A stretch of DNA of 64,000 nt from Mucilaginibacter gilvus. Its GTDB lineage: Bacteria; Bacteroidota; Bacteroidia; Sphingobacteriales; Sphingobacteriaceae. Positions 51,172 to 58,989 of the stretch are shown here, one piece after another. The translations under genes were made by a program, and so were the position numbers. Under the pieces are notes generated by a model, which was not told the DNA's origin, ran no database searches, and saw only the letters and a program-made list of their open reading frames with translations. Location: assembly GCF_004054195.1 (NCBI RefSeq), contig NZ_SBIW01000001.1:248001-312000 (forward strand). The letters run 5' to 3'. Position 1 is the first letter of the stretch; each line of letters starts with the position of its first letter.

Positions 51172-52287
51172 ATGGCTAAAAAGAAAACTGAAGTTGAGCA
51201 GAAACCTGCCGTAGTTACCGAAAATTCCCTTGCATTCTTCGAAAAATATATCAATAACGCCTCGCCTACCGGCTTTGAGTGGAAAGGCCAGCAAATGTGG
51301 CTGGATTACCTTAAACCTTACATCGACGATCATTTTGTAGATAATTATGGCACCGCTGTAGGGGTAATAAACCCTACTGCCGAATACAAAGTAGTGATTG
51401 AGGCCCATGCCGATGAAATATCGTGGTTTGTAAATTACATCACCAGCGATGGTTTGATCTACGTGATCCGCAATGGCGGGTCTGATCACCAGATAGCACC
51501 TTCAAAACGGGTAAATATCCATACCGATAATGGCATTGTAAAAGCAGTTTTCGGTTGGCCGGCCATACACACCCGCCTCGGCGGCGAAAAAGAAGAAGCT
51601 CCTACTCTTAAGAACATTTTTCTGGATTGCGGCTGCACCAGCAAAGAGGAAGTTGAAAAACTGGGCATCCACGTAGGTTGTGTGATCACTTACGAAGATG
51701 AATTTATGGTGCTTAACAACCGTTATTATGTTGGCCGCGCGTTGGATAACCGCGCCGGGGGCTTCATGATAGCAGAAGTTGCCCGTTTATTAAAAGAGAA
51801 CAACGTAACCCTTCCTTTTGGTTTATACATCGTAAACGCCGTACAGGAAGAAATTGGCTTGCGCGGTGCCGAAATGATAGCCCACCGCATTAAACCGCAC
51901 GTGGCCATTGTTACCGATGTTACCCATGATACCGGTACGCCAATGATCAACAAAATTACCCAGGGCGACCTGAGCTGCGGCAAGGGCCCGGTTATTTCCT
52001 ACGCTCCTGCGGTACAAAACAACCTGAACAAACTACTGATAGAATCGGCACAGAAAGCAAATATCCCATTCCAGCGCCAGGCCTCTTCGCGCAGCACCGG
52101 AACGGATACCGACGCGTTTGCTTACTCTAACGATGGCGTACCATCGGCGCTTATCTCTTTACCGCTGCGCTATATGCACACCACGGTAGAAATGATCCAT
52201 AAAGAAGACGTAGATAACGTTATCCGCCTCATCTATGAGTCGTTACTCAATATCAAATCCGGGCAGGATTTTAGATATTTTAAGTAA
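51172..52287 (+). CDS. M42 family metallopeptidase
   Basis: A 371-residue aminopeptidase-like enzyme with dinuclear metal site residues: IEAHADEISWFV, VGRALDNRAGGFM, VQEEIGLRGAEM, VTDVTHDTG and the late YMHTTVEMIHKEDVD. These are the metal ligands and general base of M42/M20-type peptidases (TET aminopeptidase or endoglucanase M relatives). It should cut N-terminal residues from peptides in the cytoplasm. ATG 51172 (MAKKKTEVEQKP) is used, as the upstream frame has no homology. Confidence 0.93.
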   Translation: MAKKKTEVEQKPAVVTENSLAFFEKYINNASPTGFEWKGQQMWLDYLKPYIDDHFVDNYGTAVGVINPTAEYKVVIEAHADEISWFVNYITSDGLIYVIRNGGSDHQIAPSKRVNIHTDNGIVKAVFGWPAIHTRLGGEKEEAPTLKNIFLDCGCTSKEEVEKLGIHVGCVITYEDEFMVLNNRYYVGRALDNRAGGFMIAEVARLLKENNVTLPFGLYIVNAVQEEIGLRGAEMIAHRIKPHVAIVTDVTHDTGTPMINKITQGDLSCGKGPVISYAPAVQNNLNKLLIESAQKANIPFQRQASSRSTGTDTDAFAYSNDGVPSALISLPLRYMHTTVEMIHKEDVDNVIRLIYESLLNIKSGQDFRYFK

Positions 52288-52361
52288 TTATTAATAATAA
52301 ACGGAAAAATCATTATTATTGGCAACAATTTAAGCAATACTATAAAATTCTCTTAAACAAT

Positions 52362-53261
52362 ATGAAACCTACCTTATTAATCTTGGCTGCAGGTATGGCA
52401 AGCCGCTATGGAAGCATGAAACAAGTTGACGGATTTGGCCCAAACGGCGAAACCATTATCGACTATTCTATCTACGATGCTATTAACGCCGGCTTTGGCA
52501 AAATATCATTCATCATACGCGAAGAGTTTTTAGACAGTTTCAAAGCTATTTTTGAGCCTAAATTGGCAGGTAGGATAGAAACAGATTACGTTTTCCAAAA
52601 CTACGATCTTAAACAGTTCGGCATTGACGAAGAAATTGAGCGTGCAAAACCATGGGGAACTGCCCATGCGGTACTGGCTGCCCGCAACCAGATAAACGAA
52701 CCTTTCTGCGTAATAAACGCAGATGATTTCTACGGATTCGACGCGTTCAAGAAAATGGCCGATTTTTTAACTACCGAAGTAGCTGATGACACTTATTCTA
52801 TTATAGGTTACCAGGTCGATCGTACTTTGTCAGATCACGGTTCGGTATCTCGCGGCGTTTGTCAGGTAGAAGATGGTAAAATGGTTGCCATAAACGAGCG
52901 CCTTAAAGTATATTTTAAAGAAGACGGTACCGTTGCTTACGAAGAAGACGATAAAGAATACCCGTTGGATCCGCTTACCCGGGTATCTATGAACTTCTGG
53001 GGCTTTACACCGGCTGTTTTCAAACAAAGCCTGCCAATGTTTAAGGATTTTGTTGAAGCCAACAAAACAAACCCTAAAGCAGAATTTTTTATCCCGTTGG
53101 TTGCCGATGGTTTAATAAAAAGCGGCGAGGCATCTTTTAAAGTTATCCCTACCGATGCAAAATGGTTTGGCGTTACTTACAAAGAAGATAAACCAATTGT
53201 ACAAAAAAGCATATCAGACCTGGTAGAGAATGGCACTTACCCTGCCAACCTTTGGTCGTAG
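52362..53261 (+). CDS. Nucleotidyltransferase family protein (NDP-sugar pyrophosphorylase-like)
   Basis: A 299-residue protein beginning MKPTLLILAAGMASRYGSMKQVDGFGPNGETIIDYSIYDA, the nucleotide-binding loop of NTP_transferase enzymes. It continues with WGTAHAVLAARNQINEPFCVINADDFYG, where the aspartates bind Mg. Enzymes of this kind join a nucleotide to a sugar phosphate. The second half is not of the usual left-handed helix type, and the sugar is unknown. A terminator follows. Confidence 0.9.
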   Translation: MKPTLLILAAGMASRYGSMKQVDGFGPNGETIIDYSIYDAINAGFGKISFIIREEFLDSFKAIFEPKLAGRIETDYVFQNYDLKQFGIDEEIERAKPWGTAHAVLAARNQINEPFCVINADDFYGFDAFKKMADFLTTEVADDTYSIIGYQVDRTLSDHGSVSRGVCQVEDGKMVAINERLKVYFKEDGTVAYEEDDKEYPLDPLTRVSMNFWGFTPAVFKQSLPMFKDFVEANKTNPKAEFFIPLVADGLIKSGEASFKVIPTDAKWFGVTYKEDKPIVQKSISDLVENGTYPANLWS

Positions 53262-53281
53262 TTTTACATTAACTTATAATA

Positions 53282-53314
53282 AATCCTGCTCAATTTTGAG
53301 CAGGATTTTTTTTT
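53282..53314 (+). terminator. Rho-independent terminator after the nucleotidyltransferase gene
   Basis: AATCCTGCTCAA (53282-53293) pairs with TTGAGCAGGATT (53296-53307) and runs into a T tract. Confidence 0.9.
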
Positions 53315-53327
53315 GATTTGCTATTTA

Positions 53328-53450
53328 ACCGCAAAGGGTGCAGAGTTTTGCGCAGAGAGCCACTGAGATAAAAAATAGCAGGTGAATTTTATGAATTAGA
53401 ATAGCCACACCACATGCAGGGCTCTATGTACCTCTGCGCCCTCTGCTGTT
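53328..53450. repeat. Inverted 10-base-period arrays
   Basis: The left arm 53328-53367 consists of four 10-base units (ACCGCAAAGG, GTGCAGAGTT, TTGCGCAGAG, AGCCACTGAG). The right arm 53421-53450 consists of three units in the opposite sense (GCTCTATGTA, CCTCTGCGCC, CTCTGCTGTT). The layout is the same as the 7-base-period elements but with a longer unit. It lies in the gap ahead of the M16 gene. Confidence 0.65.
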
Positions 53451-53540
53451 AATTGCCGATAATTCCCCTACTAACTTTTTAGTTCAATTCTTTTCCACCT
53501 CGTCTCTCTTTTGGTTATATTTATAGCCTAACACCTCAGC

Positions 53541-56474
53541 ATGAAAATAAAACTGATCCTTACCCTTTTACTGCTCGGCTCATATACAGCCAGAGTATCT
53601 GCCCAAACGCCATACGTTTGGAAAACAGCTACCACAGGCGGCTATACATATAAATATGTAACCAACGACCCAACACAGGCACGGTTCTATACTTTAAAGA
53701 ATGGCTTAACGGTCATTCTTAGCCCAACCAATAAACAACCCCGCATACAGGCATACATCGCTGTAAAGGCCGGTAGTAAAACCGATCCTGCTGACCATAC
53801 CGGCCTCGCCCATTACCTGGAGCACATGATGTTTAAGGGCACCGATAAGTTTGGATCTCTTAACTGGGCTAAAGAAAAACCCCTGCTGGATAAAATAGAC
53901 GACCTGTATGAGCAATATAACTCTTCTAAAGACGAAGGAAAGCGTAAAGAAATTTACAAGGAGATAGACAAAACATCGGGCGAGGCTGCAAAATTCGGAA
54001 TTGCTAATGAGTATGATAAAATGATGGCCGCCATGGGCGGGCAGGGCAGCAACGCCTTTACCTCTTTTGAGCAAACCGTTTATACCGAAGATATCCCCGG
54101 CTCGGCAGTTGATAAATTTTTAACTATGCAGGCCGAGCGTTTCCGCGCGCCTGTGCTGCGCATTTTCCATACCGAACTGGAAGCGGTATACGAAGAAAAA
54201 AATCGCGGACTGGATAACGATGGCCGCAAAGCCCAGGAAGCTATGTTCGAGGCTTTGTTCCCAAACAACAACTATGGCAAACAAACTACCATTGGCACTA
54301 TAGAGCATCTAAAAAATCCCTCGCTGAAAGCTATTCGCAAATATTATTACGATTACTACGTACCCAACAATATGGGGATCATCCTCTCCGGCGATTTTAA
54401 CCCCGATGTGATGATAAAAAAGGTTGCCGCTCACTTTAATTACATGGTGCCAAAGGCTGTTCCGGCCTACACCTTCGCGCCGGAGGCACCGATTGCCAGC
54501 CCCGTTAAAAGAGATGTTTACGGCCCTACCCCCGAGAATTTGACCATTGCTTTCCGTTTCCCGGGCGCAAGTACCAAAGATGCACGCATGCTTAGCCTTA
54601 TCGGTTCTATATTAACCAACGGCAAAGCCGGTTTATTCGACCTCGACCTCACCAAAAAGCAAAAACTCCTTGGCGCATCGGCTTCGCCTTATGTGCTGAA
54701 AGATTACAGCGTGTTGATGCTACGTGGTACGCCGGTTAAAGGGCAATCGCTTGATGAGGTAAAGGCTTTGATGCTTGCCGAAATTGACAAGTTGAAGAAA
54801 GGCGAATTTGCCGCCGACCTGATCTCCTCTATTGTAAACAACTTAAAAAAGAGCACCATACAGCAAAACGAAAACTACGGCAACCGCGCCGGAAACCTGA
54901 TGAGCGATTTTACATCCGGTGTGGATTGGCGGGTAGACCTGGCCAGTATAAATGAGTTGGCCAAAGTAAATATTGTACAGGTTACCGCCTTTGCCAATAA
55001 GTATTTAACGGCCGATAACTATGTAATTGTTTACAAACACCAGGGCGAGGATAAAAACATCCTGAAGGTTGAAAAACCACCTATAACACCTGTTGAGGTA
55101 AACGCGGGCGAACAATCGGCATACGTTAAAAAAATAAACGCCATGCCCGATAACCCTATCCAGCCTTTGTTTTTAGATTACGCGAAGGATATCCAGCGGG
55201 CAAAAGCGGGTAAGGTTGATGTATTGTCGGTTCAAAATAAGGATAACAGCATCTTCCGTATGTATTACCGTTTTGATATGGGCAGCTGGAACAATAAACT
55301 TTTACCGGTTGCGGCAGCTTACCTGCAGTTTTTAGGCACCGATAAAATGAGTGCAGAAGATGTTAGCAAGGCATTTTATAAACTGGCTTCCACTTACAGC
55401 GTTAGCGCCAGCCCCGAAAACACCAACGTAAATATTGGCGGCCTGCAGGAAAACTTTGGTGCTACAGTAACCTTATTAGAAAACCTGCTGGCTAACTGCC
55501 AGCCCGATGAAAAAGCGTTGACCAGCTACAAAGCCCGGCTAAAAAAAGTACGCGAAAACCAAAAATTGAATAAAGGGTCTATTATGCAAGGCCTGGTTAA
55601 CTACGCTCAATATGGCATCAATAACCCTTTTAATAACGTACTTACCGATGAGGAAATAGACAATATTAAAGCGCAGGACCTGGTTGATATTTTACATAGC
55701 CTGGTAAATTACAAACACACCATATTATATTACGGCCCGCAAACAGCCGTACAGGCAGGCGCAACTTTAGCCAAACTGCACAAAACCCCGGCAACCTTTT
55801 TGCCTTACCCGGCGGCTAAGAAATTCACGCGGGTAAAACCGGGCGAAAACCAGGTATTGTTTGCCAACTATGATATGGTACAGGCAGAGATCAACTGGAT
55901 CCGCAACGAAGAGCCATACGATGTTGCTAAAACACCGGCTGTTGAACTATTGAACAACTATTTTGGCTCCGGTATCAGTTCTATCATCTTCCAAAACATC
56001 CGCGAATCTAAGGCGCTTGCCTACTCTACCTACGCCTACTATAGCCAGGCCGCCAAAAAAGGCGAAAACGATAGTTTTGTAGCCTATGTGGGTACTCAAG
56101 CCGATAAAATGAATGAGGCCATAAAAGCGATGAACGAATTGCTGAACAGTATGCCCGAATCTGAAAAAGGCCTGCTTGCCGCCAGGGAAAACGTGCGCAA
56201 ATCTATAGAAACAGAGCGCGTTACCCAGGATGATATTTTGTTTAATTACCTGGATGCAAAACTACGTGGCCTGGATTACGATCTGCGTAAAAACACCTTC
56301 ACAGCTATTAAAAAATTAGGGCTGGCGGATGTAAAAGCTTTTCATGATACCGAACTAAAAGATAAGCCATATACTTATTGTATTGTGGCATCCGAAAAAC
56401 GGGTAAGTGATGAAGACCTTAAAAAATATGGTGTACTTTCAAAGCCCGATCTTAAAACCATATTTGGGTATTAA
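53541..56474 (+). CDS. M16 family zinc metallopeptidase (insulinase-like)
   Basis: A 977-residue exported protease with a signal peptide (MKIKLILTLLLLGSYTARVSA). The active-site HxxEH is His91-Tyr-Leu-Glu94-His95 in GLAHYLEHMMFKGTDKFGSLNW; the third ligand Glu lies in LEAVYEEKNRG. The protein has both halves of the M16 clamshell, with two further insulinase-type domains (YVPNNMGIILSGDFN and a late IIFQNIRESKALAYSTYAY block). It probably degrades peptides in the periplasm. TATATTTA at 53517-53524 may be its -7 box. Confidence 0.93.
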   Translation: MKIKLILTLLLLGSYTARVSAQTPYVWKTATTGGYTYKYVTNDPTQARFYTLKNGLTVILSPTNKQPRIQAYIAVKAGSKTDPADHTGLAHYLEHMMFKGTDKFGSLNWAKEKPLLDKIDDLYEQYNSSKDEGKRKEIYKEIDKTSGEAAKFGIANEYDKMMAAMGGQGSNAFTSFEQTVYTEDIPGSAVDKFLTMQAERFRAPVLRIFHTELEAVYEEKNRGLDNDGRKAQEAMFEALFPNNNYGKQTTIGTIEHLKNPSLKAIRKYYYDYYVPNNMGIILSGDFNPDVMIKKVAAHFNYMVPKAVPAYTFAPEAPIASPVKRDVYGPTPENLTIAFRFPGASTKDARMLSLIGSILTNGKAGLFDLDLTKKQKLLGASASPYVLKDYSVLMLRGTPVKGQSLDEVKALMLAEIDKLKKGEFAADLISSIVNNLKKSTIQQNENYGNRAGNLMSDFTSGVDWRVDLASINELAKVNIVQVTAFANKYLTADNYVIVYKHQGEDKNILKVEKPPITPVEVNAGEQSAYVKKINAMPDNPIQPLFLDYAKDIQRAKAGKVDVLSVQNKDNSIFRMYYRFDMGSWNNKLLPVAAAYLQFLGTDKMSAEDVSKAFYKLASTYSVSASPENTNVNIGGLQENFGATVTLLENLLANCQPDEKALTSYKARLKKVRENQKLNKGSIMQGLVNYAQYGINNPFNNVLTDEEIDNIKAQDLVDILHSLVNYKHTILYYGPQTAVQAGATLAKLHKTPATFLPYPAAKKFTRVKPGENQVLFANYDMVQAEINWIRNEEPYDVAKTPAVELLNNYFGSGISSIIFQNIRESKALAYSTYAYYSQAAKKGENDSFVAYVGTQADKMNEAIKAMNELLNSMPESEKGLLAARENVRKSIETERVTQDDILFNYLDAKLRGLDYDLRKNTFTAIKKLGLADVKAFHDTELKDKPYTYCIVASEKRVSDEDLKKYGVLSKPDLKTIFGY

Positions 56475-56494
56475 ATAATAAGTTATGCAATGGT

Positions 56495-56527
56495 AAAAGG
56501 AGGCTTGTGTACAACAAGCCTCCTTTT
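56495..56527 (+). terminator. Terminator after the M16 gene
   Basis: AAAAGGAGGCTTG (56495-56507) pairs with CAAGCCTCCTTTT (56515-56527) without mismatch around a seven-base loop. The stem ends in T's that serve as the T tract; it would work in both directions. Confidence 0.82.
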
Positions 56528-56651
56528 TATTGCACAAAAACAGCAAATATCCCTATTAACCTATTGGGCGGCCATATAAATATTATATATTTGTTTGAAC
56601 ATTGATATATAACAATACAATACCCTAATTGTATTGCTAATAAATTTTCCC

Positions 56652-56831
56652 GTGCCAGAAACCCTTACCACCCGTAAAAAAACGGATGCAATATGCGCTA
56701 AATGCAAAGCTGTTTTGGAAACCCGTGCCCACCGCGGTTGGTTTGTAAAAACCTTCCTTTTCTGGTTGCCTATCCGCAATTTTAAATGCTATAAATGTAT
56801 GCGTACGCAATACGTACTGGTTAATCGATAG
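56652..56831 (+). CDS. Small zinc-ribbon protein, paralogue 1
   Basis: About 59 residues, start GTG 56652. Pattern CAKC at the front, then a central block HRGWFVKTFLFWLPI, then CYKC and an aromatic tail (QYVLVN). Four cysteines in two CxxC knuckles make a zinc ribbon. The block between them is basic and hydrophobic. The gene directly downstream encodes the same arrangement. Function unknown; small zinc ribbons often bind nucleic acid or proteins. Confidence 0.7.
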   Translation: MPETLTTRKKTDAICAKCKAVLETRAHRGWFVKTFLFWLPIRNFKCYKCMRTQYVLVNR

Positions 56832-56934
56832 TTAATAAAAACAGCTCGTGTAATCTGTTTTTTACAACAAAAGGCTTGTTTCGTTGTTTCAAATTACTAA
56901 TATTACATTTTAGTAAACATTTATAGCCGAAACC

Positions 56935-57120
56935 TTGGAAAAGACAACTAAACCCTTAAGTTCAAAATGCCCTAAATGCGGCAAATATTTTCATCATAAA
57001 TTACACCGCAGCTGGTTTATAAAAAACATACTGGGCTTTATTCCCTTTAAAAAATATTTTTGTGCCAACTGTAAAAAGGCATATTACATCATAAAAAAGG
57101 GCCCTAATAAGGATGAGTAG
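56935..57120 (+). CDS. Small zinc-ribbon protein, paralogue 2
   Basis: 61 residues, start TTG 56935 (MEKTTKPLSS). CPKCGKYF leads, then HRSWFIKNILGFIPFKKYF, then CANCKKAYYII. The spacing of CxxC, HRxWFxK and CxxC is the same as in the gene 100 bases upstream, so the two are tandem paralogues. It is followed after 80 bases by a receiver-domain gene. Confidence 0.72.
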   Translation: MEKTTKPLSSKCPKCGKYFHHKLHRSWFIKNILGFIPFKKYFCANCKKAYYIIKKGPNKDE

Positions 57121-57200
57121 ACTTTTGGTATAAGTATTGCAGTAGAATCATGGATTATTATGCGTTTCGGCGCATTGTGCAGATACTTAATTATAATTAC

Positions 57201-57575
57201 ATGAGCATGGGGCGGATTTTAGCTGTAGACGACGACATTGATATACTGGAAGTACTACAATTTATTCTTGAAGATTCGGGGTACGAAGTAGATACCTTGT
57301 CAGACGGGCACTATTTACTGGACACTATTCGTAAAAAAGCACCAGATTTAATACTGCTTGATATTATGCTGGGAAATATGGATGGGCGCGAACTTTGCAA
57401 AGAAGTAAAAAATCAAGACTTTACGCATGATATCCCGGTGATCCTGATCTCGGCAAGCCATAATATTTCTAACGCCATGAACCAGGATGGCGCACCGAAT
57501 GATTTCATCGCCAAACCATTCGATATTAATAACCTGCTTGCTAAAATAAAAAATCACTTAAGGCCGGCAGCCTAA
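57201..57575 (+). CDS. Single-domain response regulator
   Basis: Only a receiver domain (about 124 residues): RILAVDDDIDILEVLQFILED, phosphoacceptor Asp54 in LILLDIMLG, and Lys in FIAKPFDINNLLAKIK. There is no output domain, so it must act by protein contact. ATG 57201 (MSMGRIL) or 57207 is likelier than the distant 57150 start. No kinase is adjacent. Its stop overlaps that of the convergent DUF922 gene by four bases. Confidence 0.92.
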   Translation: MSMGRILAVDDDIDILEVLQFILEDSGYEVDTLSDGHYLLDTIRKKAPDLILLDIMLGNMDGRELCKEVKNQDFTHDIPVILISASHNISNAMNQDGAPNDFIAKPFDINNLLAKIKNHLRPAA

Positions 57576-58720
57576 CTTTTAAACGGTTTTATCCCTAACG
57601 CCTGCAACTCCCGCTCAATCCGTGTGTTCCACAATTGCTGCTGGTAGGTATTAGTGCTATGCCCGGTTTCTGTATCATACTGCTTTTGCAGGGTATTAAT
57701 TTCTCTTAACGCGTCAAAATAAGCCATGTTAATTGGCCCATCGTAATTACCGGAAGTTAGTTTTTCAGCTAATATCTGCTTCTTAAAATGCTCGCCAACT
57801 ATTTTTACAATATCAAAATGATGTTGCTCGTGTACAAGGCTGCTGTTAGTCATGGCCTCATATCGCACCCAGCACGCACTTTTGGGCAAGTATACCTTAA
57901 TATCCAGCTTAATGTTTACGGTGCCATTCACTACGCTCACGCTTTCGTTATAGCCTAAACCCGCGAAAACCTCGGCCCCAAATTTACCGCTTTGTGGTTT
58001 TAGCTGAAAATCTGCCCACTTTAAAGGCCGGTTAATATCATAGTATATGGTATCACCTTCAAGTTCTTCAGTATAGTCGATACAGATAACCTTTACCTTC
58101 TTAGCAAGTTTAATATTGGTACCCTCCTGCTTATTCATCCAGCTATCAAGGTAAGTTAAGGTATTCGTTATAGCGTTCCTCAATAATGGTTCAACCTGCT
58201 GTGCCGGCCCGGTATTACGCTGGTAAGTACTTGTAGTGTTGTAGTCGCCAAGCTTTACAAAATCTTCGTCTCGCTCATAGCCAAAGGTTATTCTTAAGCT
58301 AATCCGCCCGTCAGCCCGCTCATTCGCCGCATGGCTTTCTAATACAATAAATTCAGTTATTTTAATAATGATGGGGCGCAGGGTTTTATCGGCAGTAAAA
58401 CTGTTATCAACAAAATGCTTTACGGCCACTGCTGCACCGCCTTTAAGGTCAACCTTAACCATTTCATCAGTTTTACCGGAAACGTTTTTTACTGGTAATA
58501 GCGAGCCAATTAAAGCTTTATCGGCGCGTTCGTCATCTATGCGGGCAATATAAAAATCCTTAGGCGCAAAGGTAAGGCGCTGTTTTTGCAGCTCGATAAA
58601 GGCAACGGGCGTGGTGTTTAATTTAAACGCAGGCGATATCGCAACAAAAGCCACGGCCATGATAGACACTACATGAATTTTTAACCGGGCTAATTTCACT
58701 GAAAGCATTCTGTAAAACAT
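57572..58720 (-). CDS. DUF922 domain protein, putative secreted zinc-protease-like
   Basis: A 382-residue protein with an N-terminal hydrophobic helix (VVSIMAVAFVAISPAFKL, residues about 17-34) as signal or anchor. The C-terminal DUF922 domain has NRPLKWADFQLKP and MTNSSLVHEQHHFDIVKI, where HEQxHFD gives the HExxH-like metal site. The N-terminal half (residues 40-200) is unrecognised. DUF922 proteins are presumed zinc proteases. It probably works outside the inner membrane. Confidence 0.8.
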   Translation of the reverse strand: MFYRMLSVKLARLKIHVVSIMAVAFVAISPAFKLNTTPVAFIELQKQRLTFAPKDFYIARIDDERADKALIGSLLPVKNVSGKTDEMVKVDLKGGAAVAVKHFVDNSFTADKTLRPIIIKITEFIVLESHAANERADGRISLRITFGYERDEDFVKLGDYNTTSTYQRNTGPAQQVEPLLRNAITNTLTYLDSWMNKQEGTNIKLAKKVKVICIDYTEELEGDTIYYDINRPLKWADFQLKPQSGKFGAEVFAGLGYNESVSVVNGTVNIKLDIKVYLPKSACWVRYEAMTNSSLVHEQHHFDIVKIVGEHFKKQILAEKLTSGNYDGPINMAYFDALREINTLQKQYDTETGHSTNTYQQQLWNTRIERELQALGIKPFKS

Positions 58721-58989
58721 AACGTTGCAAAATTTGCAAAATTTTATGCTACTTATTGGTTTACAGCGCGATAATTCTTACCGTGCATAATTACTTTTAA
58801 ACACCGCCTTCTAATTCCCCACATCCTCCTGTTATCTACAAACATTCTCGCTACTTTTAATTTTCCACAGGCATACCATCACGTTTTTGCCTTCGTTTAA
58901 AAAAAAGTGCTTATTCACATTTGTTAATTACTATTGTGGATTGCATTTTTGCGTTTAGCTATTTTAGCACCATCATTAGTATGCGCTTT

